From Brevibacillus fortis (GTDB taxonomy: Bacteria > Bacillota > Bacilli > Brevibacillales > Brevibacillaceae): a stretch of DNA of 64,000 nucleotides. Location of the stretch: positions 1-64,000 of the forward strand of contig NZ_PXZM01000024.1 in assembly GCF_003013395.1 (NCBI RefSeq), written 5' to 3'. Shown here one piece after another: positions 60,389-64,000 of this stretch (position 1 is the first letter of the stretch; every line of letters starts with the position of its first letter). The translations under genes were made by a program, and so were the position numbers. The notes below the pieces were generated by a model. It was not told the DNA's origin and searched no databases. It worked only from the letters and a program-made list of their open reading frames with translations.

Positions 60389-61759
60389 TTAGTGTTCTGC
60401 TACCTCTATTTCATTTGTCTTCGTTTTCCGCAGTTTGTAAATCGCGACGAGTAAAATAAACCACACAGGTGTGATGAACAAGGCGACTCGTGTATCTTCG
60501 GCGAGTGCAAGGACGACCAGGATGAAGGCAAGGAATGCCAGGATCAGGTAATTGGCAAAAGGATAGAGCGGCATTTTAAATGGATTCGCTTTTGCTAATT
60601 CTGGTCTCGTTTTGCGATATTTCAAATGACAGATGACGGTGATTCCCCAAATAAAGATAAAACAAACGGTTGAAACGCTTGTGATCAGTGTAAATACGCC
60701 TTCTGGCATAACGTAATTCAATACAACTGCGATAAGGATAACAACCGTCGAAAAGAGTAGTGCATTTGCCGGGACCTTGTTGGTAGTCAGTTTGGTAAGT
60801 GGCACAGGTGCATTCTTTTCTTTGGCAAGGGAGTAAACCATCCGGCTTGTACTAAAAATGGCACTATTACATGCGGAAGCTGCGGATGTCAGTACGACGA
60901 AGTTGACGATACCGGCAGCGGCTGCAATTCCAATCGCGGCGAAGACCTGCACGAATGGACTCTCCAACGGGTTGATCGCGTTCCAAGGATAAATGCTCAT
61001 GATGACGATGAGTGCACCCACGTAGAAAATCAATATCCGAATCGGGATTTGGTTAATCGCTTTTGGAATGACTCGTTTTGGGTCCTCTGTTTCACCTGCT
61101 GTCAGCCCGACCAGCTCGATCCCAACAAAAGCGAACACGACCATCTGGAAGGAGAGCAGGAACCCATTGAAGCCGTTCGGGAACATACCGCCATGACTCC
61201 AGAGATTCGTGAAGCTGGACGCACCTGCATTCGTAGAAAAGCCCTTGATGATCATGAATATGCCGACAAAAATCAGGGCGAGAATTGCGATGACCTTAAC
61301 GAGCGCGAACCAAAATTCCATTTCTCCAAAAAGCTTTACCGTAGCCAGATTCATAATTAACAAAACCACGAGGGCGATTAAGCCTGGCATCCACTGCGGT
61401 ATATCTGGAAACCAGTATTGCGTATACAGACCAACAGCTGTCAGGTCGGCCATGGCGATGGAAATCCAGCAAAACCAGTAAGTCCAGCCTGTGACAAATG
61501 CGGCCATGTTCCCCAAATATTCTTTGACGAAATCCACAAAAGAATGGTAGTTCAGATTGCTCAAGAGGAGCTCCCCGAGTGAGCGCATGATTAAAAAGCA
61601 GATGATGCCCGTAATCAAGTAAGCAAATAAGATGGATGGGCCGGCCAAATGAATCGATTTTCCTGCGCCCAAAAATAATCCTGTTCCGATTGCACCGCCG
61701 ATCGCGATGAGTTGTACGTGTCTGTTTTTTAGACCTCTCTCCAATTTTTGATCCTGCAT
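60389..61759 (-). CDS. Amino-acid permease of the APC family (CycA/GabP-like)
   Basis: 456 residues from ATG 61759 (AGAGGTGG upstream). Twelve membrane segments. The consensus start RHVQLIAIGGAIGTGLFLGAGKSIHLAGPSI is typical of the amino-acid transporter (AAT) subfamily, as are MRSLGELLLSNLNYHSFVDFVKEYLG, WTYWFCWISIAMADLTAVGLYTQYWFP, FAFVGIELVGLTAGETEDPKRVIPKAINQIPIRILIFYVGAL, and TSAASACNSAIFSTSRMVYSLAKEKNAP. The segment order and lengths most resemble D-serine/D-alanine/glycine or GABA/lysine-type proton symporters. The exact amino acid cannot be told from sequence. Confidence 0.9.
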   Translation of the reverse strand: MQDQKLERGLKNRHVQLIAIGGAIGTGLFLGAGKSIHLAGPSILFAYLITGIICFLIMRSLGELLLSNLNYHSFVDFVKEYLGNMAAFVTGWTYWFCWISIAMADLTAVGLYTQYWFPDIPQWMPGLIALVVLLIMNLATVKLFGEMEFWFALVKVIAILALIFVGIFMIIKGFSTNAGASSFTNLWSHGGMFPNGFNGFLLSFQMVVFAFVGIELVGLTAGETEDPKRVIPKAINQIPIRILIFYVGALIVIMSIYPWNAINPLESPFVQVFAAIGIAAAAGIVNFVVLTSAASACNSAIFSTSRMVYSLAKEKNAPVPLTKLTTNKVPANALLFSTVVILIAVVLNYVMPEGVFTLITSVSTVCFIFIWGITVICHLKYRKTRPELAKANPFKMPLYPFANYLILAFLAFILVVLALAEDTRVALFITPVWFILLVAIYKLRKTKTNEIEVAEH

Positions 61760-61977
61760 ACGATCCACCTCTCTCTATTTTTAGTTAGTTTTCAATTTTT
61801 AGATTTTTATCAAACAGATAATGTTCATATTAACATAACTATAGTTCCTTAACATATGTTTATTTATTTTTATAGAAAAAAAGCTTTTAAATATGAACGA
61901 AATAGTAATATTTTGGAAGTTTGGCTCTTTTGAACAAGGGTTGGGCTTCTTTTTTGCATCTCAGATAAAAGAATATA

Positions 61978-62006
61978 TTGACACGGGAATGGAAATCATT
62001 TAATTT
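61978..62006 (+). promoter_or_regulatory. Sigma-A promoter of the manganese ABC operon
   Basis: TTGACA (61978-61983), 17 bases, TAATTT (62001-62006). The -10 overlaps the MntR-like box, as expected for a repressor site. Confidence 0.75.
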
Positions 62007-62022
62007 TGCATTAGGGCAACTT
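62004..62022. promoter_or_regulatory. Probable MntR box
   Basis: TTTTGCATTAGGGCAACTT resembles the Bacillus MntR operator (TTTTGC-x-T-x-AGGxAAACT). A related TTTGCTTGGGCGAA lies at 62044-62057. Both are upstream of the ABC genes and the first overlaps the promoter. Confidence 0.7.
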
Positions 62023-62174
62023 TTTTATACGAAAGCATATTAGTTTGCTTGGGCGAATATTATTGGTACAAGACTACATTTTTGTGTGTAGGCATGAGTG
62101 CATATAGGAATTACCCGTTTCATCATCGGTTTTTGGGCGGGATCATATAACGGGCTATTATGGAGGGAAAAATC

Positions 62175-62918
62175 ATGGAATCTGCTATCGCAGTAAGGGA
62201 TTTGCATGTCTCTTACTTTGGGAACGAAGTTGTTCGGGATGTTTCGTTTGACGTTGAGCTAGGGAGCATGGTTGGAATCATCGGTCCAAACGGGGCAGGG
62301 AAGTCAACTCTCATCAAAGCCCTCTTAGAACTCATTCCGAGAGATAAGGGGTATGTACGGATTTTTGGTAAAGAGACAAATGAATTCCGGAAGAAAATTG
62401 CCTATGTACCACAGCGGAGCATGATTGATTGGACGTTTCCGATCACCGTGATGGATACCGTGTTGATCGGGACATATCCAAGTGTTGGACTGTTCAAATT
62501 TCCGAAGAAAAAGGAAAAAGAGTGGGCGCTGGAATGCCTGAGAAGAGTAGGGCTGGAGGATTTCCGCGACAGGCAGATTGGGGAGCTCTCCGGCGGGCAG
62601 CAACAGCGTGTCTTCCTGGCAAGGGCACTTGCGCAAAAACCGGAACTGCTGCTTCTGGACGAGCCGTTTGTGGGGATTGATGTGGCGAGCGAGGACACCA
62701 TCATTCGGATTTTGAAAGAGCTGCAATTTCAGGACAAAACGATCGTCGTCGTCCATCATGATTTGTCAAAAGCGAATGCGTATTTTGATCAGCTTCTACT
62801 GATGAACAAAGAATTGATCAAGTTCGGTACGGTCGATGAAGTGCTGAATCGAGAAGTAATGTCGAGAGCATACGCCTATCAGCTGCAATTTCTCGAAAAG
62901 ACCGAGGTGCTTGCATAA
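62175..62918 (+). CDS. Manganese/zinc-type ABC transporter ATPase
   Basis: 247 residues from ATG 62175 (GGAGGG 7 bases upstream). Walker A GPNGAGKST, Q-loop YVPQRSMIDWTFPITVMDTVLIG (the PQxxxxDWxFPI pattern typical of Mn/Zn ATPases), signature LSGGQQQR, Walker B LLLLDEPFVGID and VVHHDL (His) are intact. It energises metal uptake. Promoter and MntR-like boxes upstream suggest manganese repression. Overlaps the permease start by one base. Confidence 0.93.
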   Translation: MESAIAVRDLHVSYFGNEVVRDVSFDVELGSMVGIIGPNGAGKSTLIKALLELIPRDKGYVRIFGKETNEFRKKIAYVPQRSMIDWTFPITVMDTVLIGTYPSVGLFKFPKKKEKEWALECLRRVGLEDFRDRQIGELSGGQQQRVFLARALAQKPELLLLDEPFVGIDVASEDTIIRILKELQFQDKTIVVVHHDLSKANAYFDQLLLMNKELIKFGTVDEVLNREVMSRAYAYQLQFLEKTEVLA

Positions 62919-63778
62919 TGGATTTCTTGATGGCAATTGGACAGTATGAGTTTTTGCAAAAAGCATTGTTTACGTCTGTAGTGGTTGGATTAATCTGCGG
63001 CGTCATTGGTAGCTTTATCATCTTGCGAGGAATGTCCTTGATGGGGGATGCCATCTCACATGCTGTTTTGCCTGGAGTGGCCCTCTCCTATGCATTTGGA
63101 ATCAATTTCTTTGTGGGCGCTGTTTTAACGGGTGTGCTCACCGCTGTTGGAATTGGCTACGTGAGTCAAAATAGCCGCATCAAGAACGACACGGCGATTG
63201 GGATTTTGTTCACGTCCGCCTTTGCGATTGGAATCATTATGGTTACGATGCTGAAAAGCAGTACGGATCTGTATCACATTTTGTTCGGGAATGTACTGGC
63301 TGTTCGTTCGTCAGACATGTGGGTGACGGTTGGCATCGGGGTCGTCGTCATCGTGACAGTCTACGCTTTTTTCAAAGAACTGTTACTGACTTCATTCGAT
63401 CCGACCATTGCTGCTGCTTACGGCTTGCGTAACAACCTCATTCATTACTTGCTGATGACCTTGTTGACGATGGTAACTGTCGCTTCCTTGCAGACTGTAG
63501 GAATCGTGCTAGTTGTCGCCATGCTGATTACACCGGCTGCTACCGCTTATCTTTTGACGGACCGCTTGTCGATCATGATCTTTTTGGCTGGCGGATTGGG
63601 TATGCTGTCTTCGGTTATCGGCCTTTATTTCAGCTTTACTTATAATTTGGCCTCTGGTGCCACGATTGTCGTGGTTGCAACTGTGCTATTCTTCCTGGCC
63701 TTTCTCTTCTCCCGCAAACACGGGGTGGTATGGAAATCAATCCGAGCCCGGCAAAAAAGAGTCGAGCTCTCAAAGTAA
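62918..63778 (+). CDS. Manganese/zinc-type ABC transporter permease
   Basis: 286 residues, ABC-3 family, about eight membrane segments. Characteristic segments are SVVVGLICGVIGSFIILRGMSLMGDAISHAVLPGVALSYAFGINFFVG, NTAIGILFTSAFAIG-like NDTAIGILFTSAFAIGIIMVTM, and MTLLTMVTVASLQTVGIVLVVAMLITPAATAYLLTDRL, the coupling region. The initiating ATG overlaps the TAA of the ATPase gene, so translation is probably coupled. The gene is followed 14 bases later by the binding-protein gene. Confidence 0.93.
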   Translation: MDFLMAIGQYEFLQKALFTSVVVGLICGVIGSFIILRGMSLMGDAISHAVLPGVALSYAFGINFFVGAVLTGVLTAVGIGYVSQNSRIKNDTAIGILFTSAFAIGIIMVTMLKSSTDLYHILFGNVLAVRSSDMWVTVGIGVVVIVTVYAFFKELLLTSFDPTIAAAYGLRNNLIHYLLMTLLTMVTVASLQTVGIVLVVAMLITPAATAYLLTDRLSIMIFLAGGLGMLSSVIGLYFSFTYNLASGATIVVVATVLFFLAFLFSRKHGVVWKSIRARQKRVELSK

Positions 63779-63792
63779 AGGAGATTATCGTT

Positions 63793-64000
63793 ATGAAGAA
63801 GTGGAATCTGTTTTTCGTTTTTCTTGTATCAACCGTATTGATGGCAGCGTGTGGTGCTCCGCAAAGTGGGAACGAGCCTACGAAATCAGACAGTGACAAG
63901 CTGCAGGTCGTGACCACGTATTCCATCCTGTATGACATCGTGAAAAACATTGGGGGAGATCGGGTAGAGATACATAGTCTCGCTCCGGTTGGCTCCAATC
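63793..64000 (+). CDS. Metal-binding lipoprotein of the Mn/Zn ABC transporter, cut by the window end
   Basis: 69 residues are visible from ATG 63793, preceded by AAAGGAG that overlaps the permease stop. Signal peptide KKWNLFFVFLVSTVLMAAC with lipobox LMAAC. The mature start DKLQVVTTYSILYDIVKNIGGDRVEIHSLAPVGSN matches the A-1 (MntA/PsaA/TroA-type) cluster of metal-binding proteins; the metal-ligand histidines should follow just beyond the window. It would deliver Mn(II) or Zn(II) to the permease. 3' end missing. Confidence 0.9.
   Translation, partial: MKKWNLFFVFLVSTVLMAACGAPQSGNEPTKSDSDKLQVVTTYSILYDIVKNIGGDRVEIHSLAPVGSN

Larger units (their letters stand above)
61760..62174. other. AT-rich intergenic region with the manganese-operon control elements
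   Basis: A 415-base gap without a gene. Its first 200 bases are very AT-rich with no clear motif. The second half holds the promoter (61978-62006) and the MntR-like boxes described separately. Confidence 0.8.

Overview
The window looks like a chromosomal segment of a low-to-mid GC Bacillota of the Brevibacillus/Paenibacillus type. This is inferred from strong AGGAGG ribosome binding sites with frequent GTG/TTG starts, sigma-A promoters, a CIRCE operator, Fur-like and MntR-like boxes, S-layer-homology (SLH) proteins, YcdB-type proteins, and short U-tailed hairpin terminators after most genes. No rRNA, tRNA, CRISPR array or transposase was seen.

Layout. 1-2.2 kb: the end of a secreted protein, then a decayed prophage packaging region with two terminase small-subunit remnants and a TerS-TerL fusion. 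2.2-6.9 kb: an ECF vitamin S-component, remnants of a siderophore-binding protein, a frameshifted flavodoxin-fold oxidoreductase opposite an AraC regulator, and a TetR / DUF4180 / SUMF1-like operon. 6.9-11.9 kb: a MarR/MFS efflux pair with twin operators, a DUF3817-MFS fusion, and an old-yellow-enzyme gene opposite an Lrp regulator. 12-22.5 kb: a YcdB/SLH surface protein, an ASCH-like protein, a beta-lactamase-fold hydrolase, a Fur-controlled ferric-siderophore lipoprotein, small unknowns, and a LuxR/MalT-type ATPase regulator beside a zinc-less alcohol dehydrogenase. 22.5-33 kb: an AT-rich UPF1-like helicase, a P450/TetR pair, DegV, and a two-gene unit of an amidohydrolase and a 1031-residue acetyltransferase fusion. 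33-44.5 kb: a broken phosphatase, a tandem SGNH lipoprotein, SLH proteins, a WYL / NmrA / DrrAB-like cluster with a nonsense codon in the ATPase, TraB/GumN, TerB-like and DoxX-like genes. 44.5-49 kb: an AraC regulator opposite a Fur-box ECF transporter that lacks its S-component, then a multi-hairpin RNA with its own promoter and terminator. 49-58.4 kb: metabolic singletons, a chloramphenicol acetyltransferase with a leader-peptide attenuator, CIRCE-controlled htpG, and a double-MerR protein. 58.4-64 kb: adenine deaminase, an amino-acid permease, and an MntR-box manganese ABC operon cut by the window end.

Common themes are metal homeostasis (two Fur boxes, one MntR region), drug efflux or inactivation (MarR-MFS, DrrAB, Cat, other MFS) and many regulators placed opposite the enzyme they probably control. 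The segment is also rich in broken genes: at least seven loci are truncated, frameshifted or interrupted. Some of these could be single-base sequencing errors.
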